This document shows, one piece after another, positions 56,804 to 64,000 of a stretch of DNA of 64,000 nucleotides. The notes below the pieces were generated by a model. The model made no database searches and was not told where the DNA came from. It saw only the letters and a program-made list of their open reading frames with translations. This stretch comes from Novosphingobium taihuense (GTDB taxonomy: Bacteria > Pseudomonadota > Alphaproteobacteria > Sphingomonadales > Sphingomonadaceae): positions 1-64,000 of the forward strand of contig NZ_VLKJ01000011.1 in the NCBI RefSeq assembly GCF_007830315.1, written 5' to 3'. Numbering within the stretch: the stretch's first letter is position 1; each line of letters begins with the position of its first letter. The translations under genes and the position numbers were made by a program.

Positions 56804-57283
56804 TCAATCCTTCGCCGGAGCCGAGAGATAGAGCTTCATGAGGATGCGGAAAAGTTCGGACTTTTCCCGCGCCGTCAGCGCAGTCGTCAACTGCTCTTCA
56901 TGTTCGGCAATGGCCTGACGCGATTTGGTGAGAACCTCGCGCCCCTCGTCGGTCAGCCACAGCCCACCGGCGCGTCGATCAAGCTTCGACGGCTCGTTGA
57001 TCAGAAAGCCGTTCTTGATCAGTTGGCGCACGAACTGGTGAACCGTGGGGCGTTCGATCTGGAAGAAGCGCGAAAGATCGGTCTGCTTCACGCCCGGGTT
57101 GGCATTCACCAGCCAGAGGATCGCAACCTGCTTGGGCGTGACACTCAGCGGATCGAGCCGCTTTTCGAGACGGCTCACGAACAGCGTGTTGACCGTGCCG
57201 ATGTGCAGCCCGAGGACCGAGTCGAGGTCGTCGAGATCAAGCTCGGGGACGACTGACTGGCGGGTTATCTCTGCCGTGGCCAC
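56804..57283 (-). CDS. MarR-family transcriptional regulator
   Basis: This is a 159-residue winged-helix regulator with the start at GTG 57283 (GAAGGA six bases upstream). The DNA-binding segment is GVKQTDLSRFFQIERPTVHQFVRQL, followed by the wing SKLDRRAGGLWLTDEG. The dimerisation helices lie at both ends. It is divergent from the DUF3237 gene, which with the inverted repeat at 57379-57410 makes that gene a likely target. Confidence 0.88.
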   Translation of the reverse strand: MATAEITRQSVVPELDLDDLDSVLGLHIGTVNTLFVSRLEKRLDPLSVTPKQVAILWLVNANPGVKQTDLSRFFQIERPTVHQFVRQLIKNGFLINEPSKLDRRAGGLWLTDEGREVLTKSRQAIAEHEEQLTTALTAREKSELFRILMKLYLSAPAKD

Positions 57284-57378
57284 GGATGGTCCTTCCAACG
57301 CAAGAAAGCGCGCAGCTTTCGGCCAATTTCTCAATTCCGGATGGAAAGCGCGCGGCGAACGGACTTTCCATTAGTAAA

Positions 57379-57410
57379 GCATACAAAGAGTGCAACGCCT
57401 TTTGTAATGC
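57379..57410. promoter_or_regulatory. Imperfect inverted repeat in the marR/DUF3237 divergent region
   Basis: GCATACAAA (57379-57387) and TTTGTAATGC (57401-57410) are inverted complements apart from one inserted base. The surrounding DNA is locally AT-rich. A MarR-type operator is the natural reading, with no direct proof. Confidence 0.4.
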
Positions 57411-57492
57411 GGGAAGCCGCTTCGCGCCGCATTTGCGAACTGCAACTCCGTGCGGTCAGCGTGCCGAGACAACGGGAAATGGGAGAAAACAA

Positions 57493-58029
57493 TTGAATAT
57501 CAGAACTTTAATCCTCGTGATTGCGCTGGTGGGCGTGGGTTCGCCACTTCGCGCAGACGAAGGTACGCACGCACCTCCACCAACACTCTCTTACGCCTTT
57601 TCAGTGCGTGCAACGCTGGCTCCCCCCGTCGAGCAAGGAGAAGTGGACCAGGGTCGCAAGCGCTTCATTGCCATAACCGGAGGCACGGTGAGCGGACCGA
57701 AGCTTGCGGGCGAAGTGCTTCCGGGCGGTGGCGACTGGCAGGTCATCCTTCCCGGGGGACTTACCAGCATCGAGGCCCGGTACTTCCTCAAGGTGGCCGA
57801 TGGCACCGTCATCGAAGTGACAAATCCCGGTGTGCGGACGGCAGCGCCAGAGGTCATCGAGAAACTGGCAAAGGGCGAGAACGTCGATCCGTCAGCCTAC
57901 TACTTCCGCACGACGCCGCGCTTCTCGGTCAAGGCCGGGCCCCATGAATGGCTTCGGCGGCAGGTTTTCGTGGCCCGCGGCATCCGCAAGCCCGACAGCG
58001 TCGTGATCGACTTCTACAGCGTGGAATAG
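57493..58029 (+). CDS. Exported DUF3237-family protein
   Basis: This is a 178-residue protein starting at TTG 57493 after GGGAG. The signal peptide (about 1-21, ending PLRAD) is followed by a DUF3237 domain: a run of strands with FIAITGGTVSGPKLAGEVLPGGGDW, then FLKVADGTVIEVTNPGV and a terminal VIDFYSVE. The family is a small beta-barrel of unknown activity. It ends four bases before the convergent HerA-like gene. Confidence 0.8.
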   Translation: MNIRTLILVIALVGVGSPLRADEGTHAPPPTLSYAFSVRATLAPPVEQGEVDQGRKRFIAITGGTVSGPKLAGEVLPGGGDWQVILPGGLTSIEARYFLKVADGTVIEVTNPGVRTAAPEVIEKLAKGENVDPSAYYFRTTPRFSVKAGPHEWLRRQVFVARGIRKPDSVVIDFYSVE

Positions 58030-58033
58030 GACC

Positions 58034-59500
58034 TCAGGCCTCGACCGGAGCGGTAGTCAGGCCCAAGGCCGGAATGCCCACCGAGCGCCTGCCACCGTAA
58101 TCAGTTCGTACGACGATCAGGTTGCTCTTTTCGAGGTGTTCCAACAGGCGCCGGATACGGCCTGAGGAACGCGTGCCATAGATCTCGGCGAGGCGCTCGT
58201 CATCAGGGCACGGCGCGCCATCGACGGCGGCGCGGGCGAGCGTCAGGAACGGAGCAAGCAGATCGTCAGGCACGTCCTTGCCGATGCGCAGGAGGTCCTG
58301 CCATTCCGAAGCCTTGTCGTCCGCGATACCTGCCACGGCCATGGCAAAGCGACGCCGGAACGCTCCGAGGTCCATGCCGGGCAATATCCGCAGCATCCGG
58401 CATCGCACGGTGAAGTCCTGATAGAGCTGCGCTGCAGGCTGGAACGTACAATCAGTCTCGGCGGCCATTTCCGTCAGGATCGAGGCGATGCTTGCAGCCG
58501 TCTCCTCGGCTTCGAACAGGCTCGGTGCAACGGGGGGCTCGACCTGTTCAGAAGCGGGAACATAGCCCTCGATCTGCTCAAGAAGCTCGCCACTTTCGGG
58601 CACGACCAATTCTGGCTCGGGCGGCCGCGGAGGCGGTTCCATGGCGAGGGGCTCTGACAAGAGGATTGATTCCATCTCTGCCCCGCCCGCGTTCGGAAGC
58701 GGCATCAAGCCCTGAATGACATTGCGCGCACGGGTCTGGACATCGGCAATGCGCACGCCGACCGGGCGGCGCGCGATGGCAGGGCCAAGCCCAAGGAAGT
58801 GACCGCGTTCAAGATCGCGGATCGTCTCGGCTTGCCGTCGTTCCATGCCAAGCAGATCGGCGGCGCGGGCCATGTCGATGTCCAGAAACGTGCGGCCCAT
58901 CAGGAAGTTCGAGGCTTCTGCAGCCACGTTCTTGGCGAGTTTTGCAAGGCGCTGCGTGGCAATGACACCGGCCAGGCCGCGCTTGCGGCCACGGCACATG
59001 AGGTTTGTCATGGCCGATAGGCTGAGACGGCGCACTTCGTCGGACACGTCTCCAGCAGCAGCGGGTGCGAACATCTGCGCTTCGTCAACCACCACGAGTG
59101 CAGGATACCATTCGTCGCGCGGCGCATCGAACAAGGTGTTGAGGAACACGGCGGCACACCGCATCTGGGCTTCGAGTTCCAACCCATCAAGCGTCAGGAT
59201 CACCGATGCGCGGTGCTTGCGGATGCGGGCGGCGAGCTTGGCGATCTCCGCGCCATCATAGGCCGAACCATCAACCACGACATGGCCGAACGCATCAGCC
59301 AGCGTGACGAAATCGCCTTCGGGATCGATCACCACCTGCTGGACGATGCTGGCGCTTTCCTCGAGCAACCGGCGCAGCAAATGCGACTTGCCCGACCCAC
59401 TGTTGCCCTGCACCAGCAGGCGGGTGGCAAGCAGTTCCTCGACGTCGATCCTGACGGGGGCGCCGGACCGGTCGGCGCCGATGACGATATTTGCGCTCAC
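58034..59500 (-). CDS. HerA-like ATPase with C-terminal winged-helix segment
   Basis: This is a 488-residue P-loop ATPase of the HerA/FtsK superfamily. Walker A is GNSGSGKSH (residues 32-40) and Walker B is LVVVDEAQM; the arginine-rich CRGRKRGLAGVIATQR region fits the sensor. A proline- and glutamate-rich linker near residues 280-320 leads to a small C-terminal domain ending in a winged-helix-like pattern (RIRRLLEHLEKSNLIVV). NurA, the usual nuclease partner of HerA, is not nearby. The start is uncertain: GTG at 59500, with GTG 59524 and TTG 59536 also possible, none with a good ribosome-binding site. Confidence 0.78.
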   Translation of the reverse strand: MSANIVIGADRSGAPVRIDVEELLATRLLVQGNSGSGKSHLLRRLLEESASIVQQVVIDPEGDFVTLADAFGHVVVDGSAYDGAEIAKLAARIRKHRASVILTLDGLELEAQMRCAAVFLNTLFDAPRDEWYPALVVVDEAQMFAPAAAGDVSDEVRRLSLSAMTNLMCRGRKRGLAGVIATQRLAKLAKNVAAEASNFLMGRTFLDIDMARAADLLGMERRQAETIRDLERGHFLGLGPAIARRPVGVRIADVQTRARNVIQGLMPLPNAGGAEMESILLSEPLAMEPPPRPPEPELVVPESGELLEQIEGYVPASEQVEPPVAPSLFEAEETAASIASILTEMAAETDCTFQPAAQLYQDFTVRCRMLRILPGMDLGAFRRRFAMAVAGIADDKASEWQDLLRIGKDVPDDLLAPFLTLARAAVDGAPCPDDERLAEIYGTRSSGRIRRLLEHLEKSNLIVVRTDYGGRRSVGIPALGLTTAPVEA

Positions 59501-59574
59501 GCAGGAGGCTCTGGCGAAGCCCACGAGAGTCGGCAAGGCCGGGGCATGGCGATTTCCCCGGCCTTGATCGATAT

Positions 59575-61506
59575 TCAGGGCAGAACGATGCCGTCGCCTC
59601 GCTTGTAGAGAGGTGCGACACTGTCGTCGGGGCGGCCGGGGTGTTGTTCTTCCACCGCCTTGGCAGACGACGGAAGTTCGAACGGCAGGTGTCCGCGCGC
59701 CTTTGCCTTGCCTGTGACGAGATCGACCAGCACAGCATCGCTGGCGCCGAACAACCCATAAAGTGCGCTAGCATTGTCCTTGAGCAGCGTGAGCACAGCG
59801 GGACGATCAAGATCGACTGCGACGATGGTGGGCACTTTGGCTGCTGCCATTGCCACGGTCTTCGTGGCCACGTCTTCAGCGCGAAAATCGAGGCGGCCCT
59901 CGTGCTGACGCGAGCCGAAGAAATGGTTGGGATGGAGAACCTCGAACGGCGTGGCGACACGGACCAGCGCGACGTCCGCCTCATCGAGATTGTCGACCAC
60001 GGTCAACCCCCGTGCCCGAGCAACATCGGCAGAGACGCCAGAGAGCCAGACCTTCCGTCCTTGAGAGAGCGGCAAAAGGTTGCCCTTGTTCTCAAGCAAC
60101 ACCTGCGCCGCGCGCTGGGCCTTGTCCGCCTCGGCCTGGGTTGCCGGATCGCCGATCACTTTCGCGGCCTGCTCGACATCGACATAGGGGTTATCGAACA
60201 AGCCGAGCTTGAATTTGAGCGTGAGCACGCGGCGGGCTGCCTGATCGATGCGGGCGCGCGACAGCTTTCCGGCCTTGTATGCGGCAATCAGCGGGGCGGG
60301 ATCGTCGACGCCGCCGAACTGGTCGATGCCAGCGTTTGCACCGAGAGCATAGCGATCGATTTCCGACAGGTTCTCGACGCCCCATGGCATCGCAATGTTA
60401 TAACCTTGCGGCTTCTCGGCGGTTGGCCGCATGCACTGTTCGAGGCAGGTATTGGTGATCGCCCAATCGGAAATGACAATGCCTCCGAACTTCCGGGTCT
60501 TGCGCAAGAGACCTTCGATAAGCGGCTTGCTGAACCCTGCCCCAACCTGCGGCAGCGGCTTGCCACGGATGGTGACACCCTCGGCAATGACATAAGTGGG
60601 CATGACGCCGGCCGACTTTGCAGCGAGCGCCCCATCGAACGCGGCGACGTGCTGTGCGAAGCTCGCGTTGTCGAGCTTGGCGATACGGCCGTAGTAGTTG
60701 TGGCCATCGAAGCCTTCGGGTTCGGCTCCATAACCGACCCAGTGCTTGACAACCGTGGCGACGCCCGAGCGCACGAGGCCGTTCGGGCTACCCTGAAATC
60801 CGCGCACATAGGCTCCGGCAAGGCGGGAAACCATGGCCGCATCGGCTCCAAAGGTGGCCACGCCACGCGGCCAGCGCGGTTCGGTATAGAGGTCTGCCTG
60901 AGGACTGAGTGCCATGTGGATGCCAACTGCGCGATACTCGGCCGCAACCAGCTTACCGAAGCGCTCGACAAGTTTCTCGTCCCCGATTGCTGCCATGCCG
61001 AGCGTCTCGGGCCACTGCGAGAAACCCCCGCTGGCCGAACTGACGCCGACCGTGACCTGAAAGTGGTTGCGAGGGTCCGTGCTGATTGTGGCTGGGATGC
61101 CGAGGCGCGTGGCCTCAGCCATCTTCTGAATTGCGTTGTTCTCTTCGGCAAAGCCTTTGGCGTCAGGCGACAGCCGGGTGATGAAGCTGTTGACGCCGCG
61201 CGCCAGCAAAACCTGCGCGGCAGACTTGTCGTAAGCCTTGCCCACGCCGATGAGCGCCCCGCCTTCGGCTGCGAGCGTACCATGTAGCATCAGCGCGATC
61301 TTTTCCTCGACCGTCATTTGCCCGAGCAGATCGTCAACCCTCTTCGACGTGGCGAGTGTCGGGTCCTCATAAGGATCGAGCCGACCATTGTGATTCAGAT
61401 CGCGATGGGGCGTGTCGGCAAGAGCAGGCCCGCTCAGTGCGGCATTGAACGTGACCGTTGCCAGAAAACTGGATGCGAAACGGAGTACGTGCCTGGAAAT
61501 CGCCAC
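59575..61506 (-). CDS. GH3-family exported beta-glycosidase
   Basis: This is a 643-residue glycosidase. The signal peptide (about 1-30, ending GPALA) is followed by an EF-hand-like loop at residues 36-47 (DLNHNGRLDPYE) that could bind calcium. The catalytic nucleophile is Asp347 in GGIVISDWAITN; KHWVGYG is the conserved substrate-binding segment near 254. The start is GTG at 61506 after GGGAGGG. Substrates are probably beta-glucosides or beta-xylosides. It follows the ahpCF unit but behind a terminator-like hairpin. Confidence 0.88.
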   Translation of the reverse strand: MAISRHVLRFASSFLATVTFNAALSGPALADTPHRDLNHNGRLDPYEDPTLATSKRVDDLLGQMTVEEKIALMLHGTLAAEGGALIGVGKAYDKSAAQVLLARGVNSFITRLSPDAKGFAEENNAIQKMAEATRLGIPATISTDPRNHFQVTVGVSSASGGFSQWPETLGMAAIGDEKLVERFGKLVAAEYRAVGIHMALSPQADLYTEPRWPRGVATFGADAAMVSRLAGAYVRGFQGSPNGLVRSGVATVVKHWVGYGAEPEGFDGHNYYGRIAKLDNASFAQHVAAFDGALAAKSAGVMPTYVIAEGVTIRGKPLPQVGAGFSKPLIEGLLRKTRKFGGIVISDWAITNTCLEQCMRPTAEKPQGYNIAMPWGVENLSEIDRYALGANAGIDQFGGVDDPAPLIAAYKAGKLSRARIDQAARRVLTLKFKLGLFDNPYVDVEQAAKVIGDPATQAEADKAQRAAQVLLENKGNLLPLSQGRKVWLSGVSADVARARGLTVVDNLDEADVALVRVATPFEVLHPNHFFGSRQHEGRLDFRAEDVATKTVAMAAAKVPTIVAVDLDRPAVLTLLKDNASALYGLFGASDAVLVDLVTGKAKARGHLPFELPSSAKAVEEQHPGRPDDSVAPLYKRGDGIVLP

Positions 61507-61580
61507 TTATTCCCTCCCAAACATACTTGACAGCGCAAGACAGGGTGGACGCTAGGCGAGCGTGGTGCTGGATGCAACGA

Positions 61581-61620
61581 TCAAAGCAGAAGCGGCGACG
61601 CAAACTTGTTGCGCCGCCGC
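61581..61620 (-). terminator. Probable terminator of the ahpCF unit
   Basis: Arms of 12 bases (61592-61603 and 61609-61620) pair with a single mismatch around a 5-base loop. On the minus strand the T-rich TTCTGCTTTGA follows. It lies 57 bases beyond the ahpF stop. Confidence 0.6.
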
Positions 61621-61676
61621 CTGTGCGACCCGTCGGGCTTGAGACGAGCATTGCCCTCGGGATTTCAGCCTGAGAT

Positions 61677-63236
61677 TTATCCCTGTCGGATCAAGTAGTC
61701 GAAGGCAGAAAGCGCAGCTTTGGAACCTTCGCCCATGGCTATGATGATCTGCTTGTAGGGCACCGTCGTGGCGTCGCCCGCAGCGAAGATCCCGGGAACG
61801 CTCGTCGCGCCGCGAGCATCGACCTCGATCTCACCGCGCGGGCTGAGATCGACGGCGCCCTTGATCCACTCGGTATTCGGGACGAGCCCGATCTGCACGA
61901 AGATGCCTTCGAGCTCGACCGTGTGAAGCTCCCCGGTCTCTCGGTCCTTGTATACCAGCCCTGTAACCTTCGCGCCATCCCCGAGCACTTCGGTGGTGAG
62001 CGCCGACGTGACGATCGTAACGTTGGGCATCGAGCGCAGCTTGGCCTGCAGCACGGCGTCGGCACGAAGCTGATTGTCGAACTCGATCAACGTGACGTGA
62101 GCGACGATCCCGGCAAGGTCGATTGCGGCCTCCACGCCCGAGTTGCCGCCACCAATCACGGCGGTGCGCTTGCCCTTGAACAGTGGGCCATCGCAGTGCG
62201 GGCAGTAAGCCACACCCTTGTTACGATACTCGTCCTCGCCCGGCACGCCCATCTGCCGCCAGCGCGCGCCGGTCGATAGGATCAGGGTCTTGGCCTTGAG
62301 GCTTGCGCCATTTTCCAGCGTGATCTCATGCAGGCCGTCCTCACCAGCTGGAACCAGCGCGGTTGCCTTCTGCAGGTTCATCACGTCGACTTCGTATTCC
62401 TTGACGTGGTTTTCCAGCTGTGCAGCCAGCTTGGGCCCTTCGGTGTGCTGGACCGAAATGAAATTCTCGATCCCCATTGTGTCGAGCACCTGGCCGCCAA
62501 AGCGCTCGGACAAGACACCGGTGCGAATGCCCTTGCGCGCGGCATAGATCGCAGCGGCAGCCCCTGCGGGCCCACCACCGACGACGAGCACGTCGAACGG
62601 CTCCTTTGCCGCGATTTTCTCTGCAGCGCGCGCCGAGGCGTTGGTGTCGAGCTTTGCGACAATCTGCGCGAGATCCATCCGGCCCGAGCCGAAGGGCTGG
62701 CCGTTGAGAAATACCGTTGGCACTGCCATGATCTGGCGACGCTCGACTTCGTCCTTGAACAGCGCGCCATCGATGGCGACATGCGTGACGTTGGGGTTCA
62801 GCGCGGCCATGATGTTGAGCGCCTGGACGACGTCGGGGCAGTTCTGGCAGGTCAGCGAGAAGAACGTCTCGAAGTGCAGCGGGCCTTCAAGGCCGCGCAC
62901 CTGCTCAAGCAGATCCGCATCCTCCTTGGGCGGGTGCCCGCCGACATGGAGCAGTGCGAGGATCAGCGAGGTAAACTCGTGGCCCATCGGAAGCCCGGCG
63001 AAAACGGCCTGGGCCCTACCCTCGTCGGCACGGATGGCAAAGCTGGGCGCTCGCTCGTCGGTGCCGTCGAAGCGCACAGTTACCTTGTCTGACTGCGCAG
63101 CGATCTCTTCGACAAGACTGCGCATTTCGGCAGACTTGGGGCTGTCGTCGAGGGTTGCCACGAGCTCGATCGGACGGCGCAGGTTGCCTAGGTAGGCCTT
63201 GAGCTGGGCGGTGGTGGCGGCGTCGAGTACGGGCAT
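61677..63236 (-). CDS. ahpF: Alkyl hydroperoxide reductase flavoprotein subunit
   Basis: This is a 519-residue NADH-dependent disulphide reductase that regenerates AhpC. The N-terminal double thioredoxin-fold domain has its redox pair at Cys130 and Cys133 (CQNC). The FAD domain begins VVGGGPAGAAAA near 218, and the second redox pair is Cys345 and Cys348 (CPHC). AAAGGAAG precedes the ATG at 63236. It lies 178 bases after ahpC, with a long hairpin between. Confidence 0.95.
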   Translation of the reverse strand: MPVLDAATTAQLKAYLGNLRRPIELVATLDDSPKSAEMRSLVEEIAAQSDKVTVRFDGTDERAPSFAIRADEGRAQAVFAGLPMGHEFTSLILALLHVGGHPPKEDADLLEQVRGLEGPLHFETFFSLTCQNCPDVVQALNIMAALNPNVTHVAIDGALFKDEVERRQIMAVPTVFLNGQPFGSGRMDLAQIVAKLDTNASARAAEKIAAKEPFDVLVVGGGPAGAAAAIYAARKGIRTGVLSERFGGQVLDTMGIENFISVQHTEGPKLAAQLENHVKEYEVDVMNLQKATALVPAGEDGLHEITLENGASLKAKTLILSTGARWRQMGVPGEDEYRNKGVAYCPHCDGPLFKGKRTAVIGGGNSGVEAAIDLAGIVAHVTLIEFDNQLRADAVLQAKLRSMPNVTIVTSALTTEVLGDGAKVTGLVYKDRETGELHTVELEGIFVQIGLVPNTEWIKGAVDLSPRGEIEVDARGATSVPGIFAAGDATTVPYKQIIIAMGEGSKAALSAFDYLIRQG

Positions 63237-63369
63237 GGTAACTTCCTTTGGACAGCAGGACCCGCGCGTCACCGATTGGTCGGCGCACGGGGGATCATTT
63301 CAGTTGCATGATCGGATACGTGGAACCGGCGGGCCGCCCATCAGCGGCACGGCCCATCCGGTGATTTTT

Positions 63370-63406
63370 GGCAGGACGTTCAACCCCACGCGGCGAACGT
63401 CCTGCC
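63370..63406 (-). promoter_or_regulatory. 11-bp hairpin between ahpC and ahpF
   Basis: GGCAGGACGTT (63370-63380) and AACGTCCTGCC (63396-63406) pair perfectly around a 15-base loop, starting nine bases beyond the ahpC stop. On the minus transcript AAAAAT follows instead of a T-run, so it is more likely a 3'-end stabiliser or attenuator than an intrinsic terminator. Confidence 0.6.
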
Positions 63407-63414
63407 GAACTGGA

Positions 63415-63978
63415 TCAGATCTTGCCGACGAGGTCGATCGACGGGGCCAGCGTGGCCGAGCCTTCTTCCCACTTGGCCGGGCAGACCTGGCCGGGGTTCT
63501 CGCGCCAGTACTTGGCGGCCTTGATCTTGCGCAGCAGTTCCGCAGCATTGCGGCCCACGCCCTCGGGGGTGATCTCGACCAGTTGGATGGTGCCGTCCGG
63601 ATCGGTCACGAACGTGCCGCGATCGGCAAGGCCGACGCCTTCGCGCAGGATGTCGAAGTTGTTCGAGATCGTGTGGTTCTGGTCGCCCAGCATGTAGTAG
63701 TTGATCTTGCCGACAGCAGGCGAGGTCTCGTGCCAAGCCTTGTGGCTGAAATGGGTGTCGGTGGAAACCGAGTACACTTCAACCCCGAGGCCCTGCAGTT
63801 CGCCATAGATGTCGGCGAGGTCTTCGAGCTCGGTCGGGCAGACAAAGGTGAAGTCGGCCGGGTAGAAGAAGAACACGCCCCACTTGCCGAGCACGTCCGC
63901 ATCACTCACGTCGACGAACTTGCCCTGATGGAACGCGGTTGCCTGGAACGGCTTCAGCTTGGTTCCGACGATCGACAT
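63415..63978 (-). CDS. ahpC: Alkyl hydroperoxide reductase subunit C (2-Cys peroxiredoxin)
   Basis: This is a 187-residue typical 2-Cys peroxiredoxin. The peroxidatic cysteine is Cys47 in FTFVCPTE, and the resolving cysteine is Cys166 in GQVCPAKW. It reduces hydrogen peroxide and organic peroxides, with AhpF as electron donor. GAAGGA lies before the ATG. The promoter is beyond the right edge of the window, so OxyR control cannot be checked. Confidence 0.97.
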   Translation of the reverse strand: MSIVGTKLKPFQATAFHQGKFVDVSDADVLGKWGVFFFYPADFTFVCPTELEDLADIYGELQGLGVEVYSVSTDTHFSHKAWHETSPAVGKINYYMLGDQNHTISNNFDILREGVGLADRGTFVTDPDGTIQLVEITPEGVGRNAAELLRKIKAAKYWRENPGQVCPAKWEEGSATLAPSIDLVGKI

Positions 63979-64000
63979 AGACTTAAATCCTTCTCGTTGT

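Noticed and set aside
63300..63362. Second inverted repeat downstream of ahpC as a terminator
   Set aside because: The pairing is interrupted and no T-run follows on either strand.

Overview
The window is a chromosomal segment of a GC-rich alphaproteobacterium, most likely a sphingomonad and plausibly Novosphingobium; the genus is an inference from gene content. Supporting features are the lolC-lolD-dnaE neighbourhood, an aerobic KorAB 2-oxoacid:ferredoxin oxidoreductase, a GH106 rhamnosidase with the RhaI/RhaD rhamnose route, and frequent GTG/TTG starts. Coding density is very high. I saw no tRNA, rRNA, insertion sequence, prophage or CRISPR array, and no gene-free stretch longer than 300 bases. 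The longest gap is 9202-9468, upstream of purF.

Layout. 1-8144 (minus): lolC, lolD, two tandem small paralogues, a glutathione peroxidase, dnaE and a truncated acyl-CoA synthetase, probably one transcription unit. 8263-16560: an orphan MASE1-like membrane protein, purF-SDR-PilZ on plus, cfa and a photolyase on minus, a PAP2 phosphatase, and a DUF457 membrane protein. 16645-27071: korAB, an esterase with rppH, then guaB, rsmB, a TPR protein, an M28 peptidase and bdhA. 27167-34255: a zinc metallopeptidase, two exported proteins of unknown function, sdhCDA without sdhB, a subclass B3 metallo-beta-lactamase and prmA. 34321-45527: a crotonase-fold protein; the tightly packed run recN, ABM, GNAT, ligA, LysE, CinA-like; a metallophosphoesterase/glycosyltransferase pair; a DUF481 protein; bamD; and an Rrf2 regulator. 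45584-56320: a fused 5-oxoprolinase, then the rhamnose operon rhaD-rhaI-GH106 with a readable promoter, operator and upstream terminator. 56349-63978: cytochrome c, MarR, a DUF3237 protein, a HerA-like ATPase, a GH3 glycosidase, and ahpC-ahpF.

How the genes work together. The rhamnose operon joins an exported rhamnosidase to cytoplasmic isomerisation and aldol cleavage plus aldehyde oxidation; kinase, transporter and regulator are not in the window. Gpx and AhpCF detoxify peroxides. SdhCDA and KorAB serve the TCA cycle. LolCD and BamD build the outer membrane.

Most of the window is ordinary housekeeping sequence. The least explained signals are RNA-level: a perfect 10-bp hairpin that buries the GTG start of the 5-oxoprolinase behind a possible 8-codon leader, an 11-bp hairpin abutting the ribosome-binding site between the two small paralogues, and an 11-bp hairpin between ahpC and ahpF. 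The other notable points are the small paralogue pair itself and a palindrome lying exactly between the -35 and -10 elements of the rha promoter.
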